Both the position numbers and the translations under genes were made by a program. Positions 23,243 to 31,179 of a DNA stretch of 43,592 bases are shown one piece after another (positions within the stretch are counted from its first letter, which is position 1; each line of letters begins with the position of its first letter). The notes beneath the pieces are model-generated. The model saw only the letters and a list, made by a program, of their open reading frames with translations. It searched no databases and was not told the origin of the DNA. This DNA is from Akkermansia muciniphila (GTDB taxonomy: Bacteria > Verrucomicrobiota > Kiritimatiellia > RFP12 > UBA1067), in NCBI GenBank assembly GCA_945870145.1, contig CAMBQV010000005.1:1-43592 (forward strand). Direction: 5' to 3'.

Positions 23243-23970
23243 AACTGATATCCGCGAGGGGTGACGAAATAGCTGTCAATCACTTTAGACTGGGTATTGC
23301 CGATAATAACAATGCTCCGCATGTTCACCTCTTGCGCGAGCAGGGAACCGAGATCCGTCATGACCAGGCGTTGATCCGGCGAGGAGATGGCCGTTCCGAT
23401 GCCGACAGGTGTTGTTGCAGGACGATGTTTCAGGAAGATGGCAACCGCCTCTTCCAGTTGGGTCACACGCTTGGTGGAGCGCGGATTATAGAGCACCACA
23501 ACCATGTCGGCAGCCGCGACCGCCTCCAAGCGAGTGCGGATCTGCTCCCAGGAGACCAGCAGGTCGCTGAGGCTGATGACCGCATAATCCAACATCAGCG
23601 GCGCCCCGAATGCAGCCGCAGCTGAGTTGGCGGCGGAGATGCCGGGTATGATCTCGATCGCAAGTCCAGGCGCTAACTGATGCGCCATCTCGATTGCGAG
23701 TCCGGCCATGCCATACACGCCAGCATCCCCGGAGGAGATGATGGCCACGGTCTCACCCTTCTGAGCATGTTCGATGGCGGCCTTGACACGTTCCTCCTCG
23801 CGGGTCATCCCTGTGGAGATGCAGACCTTGCCCGCGGTCAAATCAGCGATGGACTCTAAATAGGGCGCATAGCCTGCGATAACGCGGCTCGCCTGTATGG
23901 CCTGCTCGGCACGCGGGGTGCGGTCCAAGCGATGACCAGGACCGATCCCGACTACAAAGAGCTTTCCCAC
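23239..23970 (-). CDS. cbiH: Cobalt-precorrin-3B C17-methyltransferase (CbiH/CobJ)
   Basis: The 243-residue tetrapyrrole methylase opens with VVGIGPGHRLDRTPRAEQAI and has SSGDAGVYGMAGLAIE, EIIPGISAANSAAAAFGAPLMLDYAVISLSD (in pieces) and VVLYNPRS, which single out the CbiH/CobJ branch. In the anaerobic route it adds the C17 methyl and contracts the ring with extrusion of the C20 carbon. There is no extra Fe-S or CbiG domain fused. It overlaps cbiG by 19 nt and cbiJ by 4 nt. The assignment is secure. Confidence 0.93.
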   Translation of the reverse strand: MGKLFVVGIGPGHRLDRTPRAEQAIQASRVIAGYAPYLESIADLTAGKVCISTGMTREEERVKAAIEHAQKGETVAIISSGDAGVYGMAGLAIEMAHQLAPGLAIEIIPGISAANSAAAAFGAPLMLDYAVISLSDLLVSWEQIRTRLEAVAAADMVVVLYNPRSTKRVTQLEEAVAIFLKHRPATTPVGIGTAISSPDQRLVMTDLGSLLAQEVNMRSIVIIGNTQSKVIDSYFVTPRGYQL

Positions 23971-24722
23971 GCAATGGCCACGGTCACACCGTTCCGGTTG
24001 ATTCGCTTCTGAATTAATACTGTCCTCCTCCCCGCCAAGAGCGCAACAGGCTCTGCAACTGCGGGCAAATTTACCTTCTCCTGAGCCAGCGGCGTGGGCG
24101 CAAACTCGCGCGTGCAGGCCCTGATTTCATCCGATGCGATCACACGCAAGGGGATGCCAAGCTGTTGCGAAGCAACCAGGAGTCCTGGCTCTTCAGCCTT
24201 GATATCCGCAGTGGCCAGCAGACGCACATCTTTGAGACTGACCTGTGCGCTCTCCACGGCGAAGTGGATGGCCTCGACAATCGCCTCAACAGGGGCATCC
24301 TTGCGGCAGCCCACACCGATAATCAGATTTTTTTCAGCATCACTGGTGGTCGTAATCACTGGCTCGGCGCCAATCACATTCGCAACCCGCAACGTCAAGT
24401 CATTCGCGCCGCCTTCGTGTCCGCTCAAGAGGCTCACGGCATAACGCCCCATGACATCCACCACCACGACTGGCGGATCCGAGAGTTTACTTTTGATCAG
24501 TGGCGCAAGGGCTCGAACCGCAATGCCGCACGGACCAATAAAGACAATGCCCTTGGTCTTTGGAAACAACTCCGCAACAAGATCACTGGTACGTGAAAAG
24601 GGTTGTGTATCGCCACCCGATGCCACATCCACATGCAAATGGATCGCGGCCTCCCCGAGCGAGGCTTTCAAGCGCTTGGCCACGACCAGCCCTAAAGAAG
24701 ATAATGTCACAAGATCAAACAT
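23952..24722 (-). CDS. cbiG: Cobalt-precorrin-5A hydrolase (CbiG), short form
   Basis: CbiG opens the delta-lactone of cobalt-precorrin-5A and releases acetaldehyde, a step specific to the anaerobic pathway. Visible motifs are GPCGIAVRALAP (residues 63-74), LLSGHEGGAN (98-107), IIGVGCRKDAP and the C-terminal domain segment TADIKAEEPGL. The protein has 256 residues, clearly shorter than the roughly 320-370 usual for three-segment CbiG. The N and C domains are recognisable, so the reduction appears to be in the variable middle region. There is no sign of a frameshift. It overlaps orf76 by 8 nt and cbiH by 19 nt. Confidence 0.87.
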   Translation of the reverse strand: MFDLVTLSSLGLVVAKRLKASLGEAAIHLHVDVASGGDTQPFSRTSDLVAELFPKTKGIVFIGPCGIAVRALAPLIKSKLSDPPVVVVDVMGRYAVSLLSGHEGGANDLTLRVANVIGAEPVITTTSDAEKNLIIGVGCRKDAPVEAIVEAIHFAVESAQVSLKDVRLLATADIKAEEPGLLVASQQLGIPLRVIASDEIRACTREFAPTPLAQEKVNLPAVAEPVALLAGRRTVLIQKRINRNGVTVAIAWESSL

Positions 24723-24945
24723 CCTTCATTGCTCCATCTGTACCCTTCATTGCCATGCGCTTTGCATAATCAGAACGACGCCTCAACGCCTCATCAACAG
24801 AGAGATAGATCACCTTCTTTTGACTCCAATCATAAATTGGAACCTGAAGACCTGTAACACGATACGCTTCTGTTGCCTTCCATGTCGCCTCGTCCATGGC
24901 CTCGATGACATTTTTCGTTTCTTCGGATAATTCAACTTTTTTCAT
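24715..24945 (-). CDS. 76-residue ORF, possible partner of the zeta-like kinase domain
   Basis: A small charged protein: N-terminal MKKVELSEETKNVIEAMDEATWKATEAYR (helical, in pieces), then LQVPIYDWSQKKVIYLSVDEALRR, a beta-like segment followed by a helix. This layout, helix then 'VP.Y.W..KKV..L..DE', resembles small ORFs I have seen adjacent to zeta-type P-loop kinase genes and presumed to be antitoxins. That identification is from memory and unverified. Its ATG overlaps the stop of the CbiF-kinase fusion by 4 nt, and it overlaps cbiG by 8 nt, so it is fully embedded in the cobalamin operon. It is not a known corrin enzyme. Confidence 0.7.
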   Translation of the reverse strand: MKKVELSEETKNVIEAMDEATWKATEAYRVTGLQVPIYDWSQKKVIYLSVDEALRRRSDYAKRMAMKGTDGAMKDV

Positions 24946-26309
24946 AGGCCTATATCCTTTCGGATAATCGCGAACCGATCTTCATCGGGAATCGACTCAT
25001 TCCCGTTTCGTTCATATACTAAACACGTCTGTGACTCCGAATTATCAAACACCCTTAACGTATCAACGAATGACAAATAACAGGAGAGGTTTTCTCGTGA
25101 CCGCGCATATCGCCTCCGAACATCCTCATCCGGGACATGGTGTCCGCCCGCTTGGACACGCTGAAGGATACGGGAAACCAACAGATCGCTAGCAGGCGCC
25201 CAAAGATAGTACAGGTTAATCCGATACCCTTGCTCCTTCATACGGCGGATATGATTTATATATCCCATGCCGGACAACGTCGTCTCAAAGGCAAAATCAA
25301 CGCGCTGTTTAGAGAGCTCACCAATCCGCTCCAACACCAGTTTGCCGGCCTTTAAGGCGACATGCTGAGGGTTGAAAGGAGAGAGGCCCAAGGCGATCAA
25401 GTCCGGATTGACAAATTCGCAGCAGCCAGCATAACGTGGCAGATACTGAATCGCAAAAGTCGATTTTCCCGAACCATTCGGGCCAGCAACGATATGGCAC
25501 GTCGGGGCGCCTTCATACAACACGGGTGCCTCTTTAATTGTTGTCTCTTGCTCTTGCACCCCGTCTTTCACCTGCCTGTACCCATGTGCGAATTCGGGGG
25601 CATACAGACGCGACTGGGCGCCGGTGGAAGCGCGACGGACAATGAAGAGCGCGGTCTTCTCAATACCCTCTGCGCGAATTTTCTCTGCGATGTCGGCAAG
25701 CGTCCCCTGGACAATCTTCTGATCGGACCAAGAGGCGTGGAAGACCACGGCGGCTGGGCACTCCTTGCCATAATACTTCGCGAGGAGCGGCGCATGTTCA
25801 GCAATCGCATGAGCGGAGAGGAAGACGCAGAGCGTGGCACCGGTCTTTGCGAAATTTTCGAGCGCCTCAGCTTCTGGCATCGGTGTCCGGCCGGGCGTGC
25901 GGGTCAGGACGATACTCTGGGCGACCTCGGGGACAGTGAGTTCCCAGCCTAGCGCAGCTGCAGAGGCCTGAAAGGCACTGACCCCGGGAACCACTTCATA
26001 TTCAATGCCCAGCTTTTCAAGGTCGCTGATCTGCTCGCCAATGGCTCCGTAAATTGAGGGGTCGCCAGTATGCAGGCGCACCACATCGATTCCACGCTTC
26101 TGAGCATCTTGGAAAAGGGCGATCACTTCGGGATGCGACAACGACGCGGAGTCGTACTTCTCAGCCTCAGGGGCGATCTTTGCAAGAACAGCAGGACTGA
26201 CAAGCGAGCCTGCATAGATACAGACTTTGCACGTTACAACTAAGCGCAACGCCTTGACGGTCAGCAACTCCGGATCTCCAGGTCCGGCCCCTACAAAATA
26301 GATTTTCAT
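24942..26309 (-). CDS. cbiF: CbiF cobalt-precorrin-4 C11-methyltransferase fused to a zeta-toxin-like kinase
   Basis: The 455-residue frame encodes two complete domains. Residues 1 to about 245 are CbiF/CobM: VGAGPGDPELLTVKA, IYAGSLV, HTGDPSIYGAI, PGVSAFQASAAALG and the usual end LYAPEFAHGYR. Residues about 246-267 are a polar linker. Residues 268-455 are a zeta-toxin/ZTL-type P-loop kinase: Walker A GPNGSGKST (276-284), NPDLIALGLSPF (301-312), FETTLSG (341-347), GGHHVPDEDVRRRY (388-401) and VFDNS. The CbiF part methylates C11 of cobalt-precorrin-4. Zeta kinases typically phosphorylate UDP-N-acetyl sugars, but this substrate is unknown. No stop or frameshift separates the halves. A GTG at 25523 with AAAGAGG ahead could start the kinase alone. 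It overlaps cbiL and orf76 by 4 nt each. Confidence 0.92.
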   Translation of the reverse strand: MKIYFVGAGPGDPELLTVKALRLVVTCKVCIYAGSLVSPAVLAKIAPEAEKYDSASLSHPEVIALFQDAQKRGIDVVRLHTGDPSIYGAIGEQISDLEKLGIEYEVVPGVSAFQASAAALGWELTVPEVAQSIVLTRTPGRTPMPEAEALENFAKTGATLCVFLSAHAIAEHAPLLAKYYGKECPAAVVFHASWSDQKIVQGTLADIAEKIRAEGIEKTALFIVRRASTGAQSRLYAPEFAHGYRQVKDGVQEQETTIKEAPVLYEGAPTCHIVAGPNGSGKSTFAIQYLPRYAGCCEFVNPDLIALGLSPFNPQHVALKAGKLVLERIGELSKQRVDFAFETTLSGMGYINHIRRMKEQGYRINLYYLWAPASDLLVSRILQRVQAGGHHVPDEDVRRRYARSRENLSCYLSFVDTLRVFDNSESQTCLVYERNGNESIPDEDRFAIIRKDIGL

Positions 26310-27037
26310 TTCATCCCGTCCCTACTGGTATCCACAAGGATGATGGAGAGATAACCTGTCTTGTCTCCAGTCCCTCGCAGTCTCCTCAAGTCCGTTTCCA
26401 GATGTTCATCCGCCATGCCGACATGGGCGGCAAAGACACTTTTCTCCAGCACGTTGTGCTCTTCGAGCTTATCCAGAATTGCATCGAGCCGTTTGCCAAC
26501 CTTCATGATGACGACCGTTCCATTCGTCTTCAATGCCGTATCTAATGTCGCAAAATCATCTGCGGACGGCACGATGGCGACAGGATGCTTGCCTTTACCC
26601 ACTGGAAAGCACATCCTGGCAGCCACGGCACTGAAGGCTGTCACACCCGGGACTGTCTCAATGCGTGTGTCAGGGGCGATGGCAAGCAGTGCCTGCACAA
26701 GATAGATGTAGGTCGAATAGAGAAACGCGTCGCCCAGAGTCGGGAAGCAGACATCTTCGCCCTTGTTCAACAACGCCGCGACATAAGAAGCCGACTCGTT
26801 CCACTTGGCCATGAGCTCAGCGGGGTTGACGACCATGGGGAATACCAGCTCATGGATCTGCGTCGCCGGCTTCAAATGGGGCTGGATAATGCGTAACGCG
26901 ACGCTCTCAGAAGCTTCCGCCGCCTTGGGCACGACAACATGGCGACAGGAGCCGAGAAGCCGCGCGCCTTTGACAGTCACCAGCTCTGGATCGCCCGGAC
27001 CAATTCCAATTCCAAACAATGTCCCTTGTTTATCCAT
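26306..27037 (-). CDS. cbiL: Cobalt-precorrin-2 C20-methyltransferase (CbiL/CobI)
   Basis: The 243-residue tetrapyrrole methylase starts GIGIGPGDPELVTVKGARLL and contains FPTLGDAFLYSTYIYL, VPGVTAFSAVAARM and the middle VVPKAAEASESVALRI, the hallmarks of C20 precorrin-2 methyltransferases. It catalyses the first committed methylation of the corrin branch. The ATG overlaps the cbiE stop by one base (TAATG), and its stop overlaps the cbiF start by 4 nt. No unusual features. Confidence 0.93.
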   Translation of the reverse strand: MDKQGTLFGIGIGPGDPELVTVKGARLLGSCRHVVVPKAAEASESVALRIIQPHLKPATQIHELVFPMVVNPAELMAKWNESASYVAALLNKGEDVCFPTLGDAFLYSTYIYLVQALLAIAPDTRIETVPGVTAFSAVAARMCFPVGKGKHPVAIVPSADDFATLDTALKTNGTVVIMKVGKRLDAILDKLEEHNVLEKSVFAAHVGMADEHLETDLRRLRGTGDKTGYLSIILVDTSRDGMK

Positions 27038-27678
27038 TAAACCTCTTTTCGTGATGATGATTTTATCACCACGATCGTCCGCGAGGAAAGCTCCATTTTA
27101 CTAAACATCTCACCATCCACTTCGTCAATCCGTTCTGTCGGGAGGGAGAGATCCTGGCAGACAATCAGTTTGTCGGCCTTACCCCATGACAAATAGAGCT
27201 CGATCACCCATTGCTGTGAGACATGATGACCGCACAGAATGACCAGCGTTTTAACGTTCTCCAGCTCCGTTGCGCTCAGGGATGGCAGGGATTTATGGGC
27301 GGATATGATTCGAGCCTCCATCCAGTCCAATCCGAGCCGGGCAAAGAGGAGCTGGACCGAACTGATTCCGGGGATCACGTCACAGGCCGGCAGTCCAAAG
27401 CGTTGAATCACAGGAGTTGCCAAACTGCAAAGCCCCGGGTCGCCACTGACCAGCACAGCTACACGCTTCCCCTCTGCGACACAAGCGGCGATTGCTTGGA
27501 GAGCCTCTTCGATATCCGAGGCAAGCGGGATCTGGGGCTTGCCTTCAGACGCATACCGTTTCAACAGTTGAGTTACGCCAGCATAAGCATCAGCACTGGC
27601 AATGGCTTTCAGGCCTGCCTCAGTCATGTAGTCGGGAGCACCTGGGCCGCACCCGACTATTGTAATTTTTTTTGTCAT
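27037..27678 (-). CDS. cbiE: Cobalt-precorrin-7 C5-methyltransferase (CbiE)
   Basis: The 213-residue methylase has ITIVGCGPGAPDYMTEAGLKAI, VLVSGDPGLCSLATP and VIPGISSVQLLFARLGLDW, which match CbiE, the N-terminal half of the aerobic CobL. The CbiT decarboxylase/C15-methyltransferase half is not fused and no separate cbiT is in the window. It overlaps cbiD by 4 nt. The assignment is good, because CbiE is distinguished from the other methylases by its short length and the GCGPG start. Confidence 0.9.
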   Translation of the reverse strand: MTKKITIVGCGPGAPDYMTEAGLKAIASADAYAGVTQLLKRYASEGKPQIPLASDIEEALQAIAACVAEGKRVAVLVSGDPGLCSLATPVIQRFGLPACDVIPGISSVQLLFARLGLDWMEARIISAHKSLPSLSATELENVKTLVILCGHHVSQQWVIELYLSWGKADKLIVCQDLSLPTERIDEVDGEMFSKMELSSRTIVVIKSSSRKEV

Positions 27679-28754
27679 TTAAAGTCCTTTAAGTCTGAAT
27701 CACTCCCTAACATCTCGCCTGCCATATTCACAAGCCCGACAGAAATCTGACAACAATCACCGCATTTACGCGCGGCGGCACGGGCAATGGCCTCACCCAG
27801 TTCAGTGGCGAGCTTTCTCCGTTCCTCCAGCTTCAACATCTCAAAGAGGCCTTCCATGGTCACAGGCTCCTCATCAAGGCTGGGCATCAGCCCCAACTTT
27901 CTGACAATCTCAAGTGCGGAGTCCGACCGATAGGAATGGGTATCCCACGCCTCGCCAGCCAGCTTGGCCAACTTTCCGGGGTGGCCCCAGAGCAACACAT
28001 GCTTGAAGGAGTATTTACTCAGCCCCTCCAGCACGAACCCCCACTCATTACCGACCTCAATCAGTTGGTCTTCGGACAATTTTAACTGGCGCCTCGCAGA
28101 ACGTTCGCCGATATGTCCAGGCACCAGTACGGGATGGGTCACCCCTGCGGCCTGAGCCACATCCAGCTCGCAGGCCACGGAACAACGGATCGCCTGACAG
28201 CTGAAAGGGCGGACCCTGCCAGTTGTCCCAAGGATGGAAATTCCGCCGACAATACCGAGGCGCGGATTAAAGGTCTTTTTCGCCAACTCCTCGCCCCCGG
28301 GAATTGAAAGTGTCACACGGACGCCCCGCTCTGTCACCTCCCGGATCGCTGCGCAAATCATCTTTCGGGGCCCCGGATTAATTGCTGGCTCGCCTGGAGG
28401 GATTGAGAGTCCGGGCTTTGTCACCCGGCCGACCCCCTCGCCTGCCTCGAACGCAATATCCGCTTTCTCCTGCCAACAAACCTTCGCAACCACCAGAACG
28501 CCATGGGTGACATCTGGGTCGTCCCCTGCATCCTTGCGAATAGCCGATTCGACTGAACCGTCCAAGCACCGCACCCACTCGACCTTAAAAGCAATAGCAT
28601 CACCGGAGGGGAAAGGCACAGTGACCTCAGAGAGACAAGGCCTGCCCCCCAACAATCCCACTACCGCAGCTTTTGCGGCAGCAGCGGCGCAGGCGCCCGT
28701 GGTAAACCCCTCCCTTAACTGGGCAGACTGGGAAGAGTTCTGTCCGGGAGCCAT
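27675..28754 (-). CDS. cbiD: Cobalt-precorrin-5B C1-methyltransferase (CbiD)
   Basis: CbiD performs C1 methylation specific to the anaerobic pathway. The hallmark LREGFTTGACAAAAAKAA lies near the N-terminus, followed by NPGPRKMI, GVRVTLSIPGGEELAKKTFNPRLGIVGGISILGTTG (in pieces) and a HVLLWGHPGKLAKLA block. The frame is open back to 28994, but that part overlaps the divergent SHD1 gene and looks non-coding. Two starts are credible: ATG 28754 (GAGG about 11 nt upstream, 12 residues before LREGFTTG) and ATG 28778. I use 28754. This is the first gene of the operon. No cobalamin riboswitch was recognised in the 145-bp divergent region. Confidence 0.9.
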   Translation of the reverse strand: MAPGQNSSQSAQLREGFTTGACAAAAAKAAVVGLLGGRPCLSEVTVPFPSGDAIAFKVEWVRCLDGSVESAIRKDAGDDPDVTHGVLVVAKVCWQEKADIAFEAGEGVGRVTKPGLSIPPGEPAINPGPRKMICAAIREVTERGVRVTLSIPGGEELAKKTFNPRLGIVGGISILGTTGRVRPFSCQAIRCSVACELDVAQAAGVTHPVLVPGHIGERSARRQLKLSEDQLIEVGNEWGFVLEGLSKYSFKHVLLWGHPGKLAKLAGEAWDTHSYRSDSALEIVRKLGLMPSLDEEPVTMEGLFEMLKLEERRKLATELGEAIARAAARKCGDCCQISVGLVNMAGEMLGSDSDLKDFK

Positions 28755-28831
28755 AAACTGTTCATCCTCATGTCCCATACGTTTTGGATATATTAGCAGG
28801 ATATTCCGTCCAAAAAAACAAGAAAAACGTA

Positions 28832-28861
28832 GTGACAAGGAATGGTTTAGCATGGTAATAT
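28832..28861 (+). promoter_or_regulatory. Possible promoter for the SHD1-domain gene
   Basis: GTGACA (28832-28837, five of six to the -35 consensus) and TAATAT (28856-28861, four of six to the -10 consensus) are 18 bp apart in the divergent region and would start transcription about 30 nt before ATG 28900. This is a moderate match only. Confidence 0.35.
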
Positions 28862-28899
28862 CAAAAAGTATTAAACAAATTTTATTTTGGAAGACCATC

Positions 28900-30300
28900 A
28901 TGAAAATTTTATTTTTATCTTTTACCCTTTTATGGTCAACGTTTCTCATCGCAGAAGAGCCCTCCCGCACTTGGACCTCCAAGCATGGACTCACGGTTCA
29001 GGGGGCTTTTCAGAGCGTAGACGATGGAACAGTGACAATCAAGAAGCCGAGTGGCGATATTTTTAAAGCCAAACTGGATTCGCTCTCCAGTGCTGATATC
29101 GAGTATGTTACAAAAGTTTCCTTTGCAACACCCGTAACTGCACCTGCGCCAGGACCATTGCCTGCTAATCCTGTACCCTCCACCAAAACGGTCAAGGTCA
29201 CGTTTGTTCTGGATCCTAATCCAGCGGAACCCTCTTTGAAGGAGGTCGGTGTATCGCCTCGCGTCAAGATGAACGACAGTATTGAACTGAATCTTTCAAT
29301 GGAACGCCACAAAGAAAACGAAGTTATCCTAGACTCAGCCTGGATGATGGATTCACTTGATGTTGTCAGCGGGACACTCAAAGCGACGACAGACGGCCTC
29401 CCATCCATAAGTACCGACGGACTCTTTTATTTTCTCTCCTACACTGTCGAAAACAAGGGTCATGGAGGTTCGATCGTGCCAGCTCCTGTTCTCCAGGATT
29501 CCCGCAACCGCAAATATTATGCTCTTTCCGCAATCGAAAGAAACATAGACTCTTATATTCCCTCCGGGATGTCTTCCGCCGAGAAGGAGTATCTTCGCCC
29601 TGAGTTCAAAAATAAGTTCTGTTCCGTTTATGAACTCCCTAAAGGAACGACCATCAGCCGGATTGAAATTTTTCCAATTCGTATAACCAGGAATCCCATG
29701 CTCATCTCATGGATCCATAGCGGGAAACTTTCTGGAAAGGCCATTGATCTCACTCCCGATGGAGCCCCCGGCGCGACGACCCCCACTGCGAATACGACAA
29801 AGACGGATCCAGCTGCAGAGAAGGCAAAAGTTTTTATGTCCTGCAAACAGAAAACCAGCAAGGGAACAGAGTTGACTCAGCGCGTCCAAACACGCGTATT
29901 GGCCTACACAGTTGACCTCCGCCTGACAAAACCTCAACAGAAGGAGATGGCCATTAAGGCTTACTTTATCGCTACCGATCCAGAAGGCGATGGCATTGTC
30001 GACATCGTAGATCAGCAAGTCTCTTTACAGCAAGGAAAGTCCTTTTCAACAGCAGTGGAATCAAAGCCAGTAAAAGAACGTTCTTCAAGAAATGAGAATA
30101 CTGTTTTCACAAAACTCAAAGGTGCCATTATCCAGCTTTGGGCAGACGGGGAAATTGTTGACACCTGGACCTCTAATTCCCAATGGGACAAATTAGCGAA
30201 ACTCCCTGATCTTCAAGTAAAGATGCGCAAGGCGAAGATTCACGACTTCCTTGACGATGATCAGCTGGATAGGGATCGGCGCCCCAAAAAGAGATTCTAG
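28900..30300 (+). CDS. Secreted SHD1-domain protein
   Basis: The 466-residue protein has a signal peptide (residues 1-18, MKILFLSFTLLWSTFLIA). An SHD1-like domain follows at about residues 21-72, with RTWTSKHGLTVQGAF, VTIKKPSGDIF and LSSADIEYV. SHD1 modules of this kind are abundant in exported proteins of Planctomycetes and relatives. The remainder is a Pro/Ala linker, a beta-rich region with conserved aromatic spacing, a second Thr/Pro linker near residue 300 and a C-terminal beta region. No catalytic motif was found. ATG 28900 is preferred over the longer open frame because it begins the signal peptide. It is divergent from cbiD and convergent with cbiO; the function is unknown. Confidence 0.8.
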   Translation: MKILFLSFTLLWSTFLIAEEPSRTWTSKHGLTVQGAFQSVDDGTVTIKKPSGDIFKAKLDSLSSADIEYVTKVSFATPVTAPAPGPLPANPVPSTKTVKVTFVLDPNPAEPSLKEVGVSPRVKMNDSIELNLSMERHKENEVILDSAWMMDSLDVVSGTLKATTDGLPSISTDGLFYFLSYTVENKGHGGSIVPAPVLQDSRNRKYYALSAIERNIDSYIPSGMSSAEKEYLRPEFKNKFCSVYELPKGTTISRIEIFPIRITRNPMLISWIHSGKLSGKAIDLTPDGAPGATTPTANTTKTDPAAEKAKVFMSCKQKTSKGTELTQRVQTRVLAYTVDLRLTKPQQKEMAIKAYFIATDPEGDGIVDIVDQQVSLQQGKSFSTAVESKPVKERSSRNENTVFTKLKGAIIQLWADGEIVDTWTSNSQWDKLAKLPDLQVKMRKAKIHDFLDDDQLDRDRRPKKRF

Positions 30301-30309
30301 TTTATACAC

Positions 30310-31179
30310 CTACGTGCTTTTCCAAAAATCTTCTGGCAACCACGCGAGAATTTCCTCCCGTGCAGCCTGCACCGTTAAAGGAAGATCCCGAATAGGCACT
30401 CCGTCATGTGCACGTAGAGCGTGAAAGAGGCTGGAAATATAGGGCAGTCTTAAGCCAACCTGTTTCAACTTTTCCTGATCGTCAAACAGTTGCTCAGGTG
30501 TCTCACATGTGATGATGCTCCCCTTGTTCAAAACATAGATACGATCTGCGATCAACGGCAAGAGGTCAACCGAGTGTGTTGCAAAGACAATTGTCATCTG
30601 CTGTTCATGGCTTAGGTGCTTCAATATCTGTACAATATGCGTCTCTCCGACTGGGTCAAGTCCTGCGGTCACCTCATCCAACAAGAGGATGGAAGGTTTC
30701 ATCGCCAGCAAACCTGCCAAGGCGACGCGCTTCTGCTCACCAAAACTCAGGTGGTGAATCGCACGCTCAACAAACGCGGAGGCGCCAACAAGCTCCAATG
30801 AATCTCGGACACGCTCACGGACCTCTGAATCTGAGAGCCCTTGGTTTCGAGGCCCAAATGCAACGTCTTCAAAAACAGTAGCGCCAAAGAGTTGATCCTT
30901 GGGATTTTGCAACAGGATGCCGACACGACTGTAGAGTTGCAAACTCTTCATCTTCCGGATGTCCTGTCCATCAACAGAAACGCTTCCCTGTTGAACAGGT
31001 AATAGGCCCGCAAGCACTTTTAAGAGCGTGGTTTTTCCTGAACCGTTCGAGGCCAACAGGGCTATAAATTCGCCTTTGTTGGCATAGAAGTCAATTTTTG
31101 ACAAGGCATGGAAACCATCCTCGTAGGAATAGGTCACCCCTTGACAGTTCAACAACGGACACTCTTGGCCGTTCACCAT
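30310..31179 (-). CDS. cbiO: ECF-type cobalt transporter ATPase (CbiO)
   Basis: The 289-residue ABC ATPase has the ECF/CbiO pattern: YSYEDGFHALSKIDF, Walker A ASNGSGKTT (residues 43-51, with Ala in place of the first Gly), Q-loop GILLQNPKDQLFGATVFEDVAFGP, signature LSFGEQKRVALAG, Walker B ILLLDEVTAGLDP and the H-loop ATHSVD. NPKDQLF-x-TV-x-DVAFGP is diagnostic for CbiO/EcfA. It overlaps cbiQ by 7 nt, and AAGGAAG precedes the ATG. It would energise uptake of cobalt (or nickel) for the nearby corrin operon. Confidence 0.92.
   Translation of the reverse strand: MVNGQECPLLNCQGVTYSYEDGFHALSKIDFYANKGEFIALLASNGSGKTTLLKVLAGLLPVQQGSVSVDGQDIRKMKSLQLYSRVGILLQNPKDQLFGATVFEDVAFGPRNQGLSDSEVRERVRDSLELVGASAFVERAIHHLSFGEQKRVALAGLLAMKPSILLLDEVTAGLDPVGETHIVQILKHLSHEQQMTIVFATHSVDLLPLIADRIYVLNKGSIITCETPEQLFDDQEKLKQVGLRLPYISSLFHALRAHDGVPIRDLPLTVQAAREEILAWLPEDFWKST

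Noticed and set aside
28234-28899. N-terminal extension of the SHD1 gene by 222 codons
   Set aside because: It runs antisense through cbiD coding sequence, whereas ATG 28900 begins a clear signal peptide.
28755-28899. Cobalamin riboswitch upstream of cbiD
   Set aside because: I found no B12-box-like string or suitable multi-stem fold on the minus strand; the region is short and A+T-rich.
28779-28994. N-terminal extension of cbiD
   Set aside because: It overlaps the SHD1 gene start and encodes no CbiD-like sequence; the family start motif lies just after ATG 28754.
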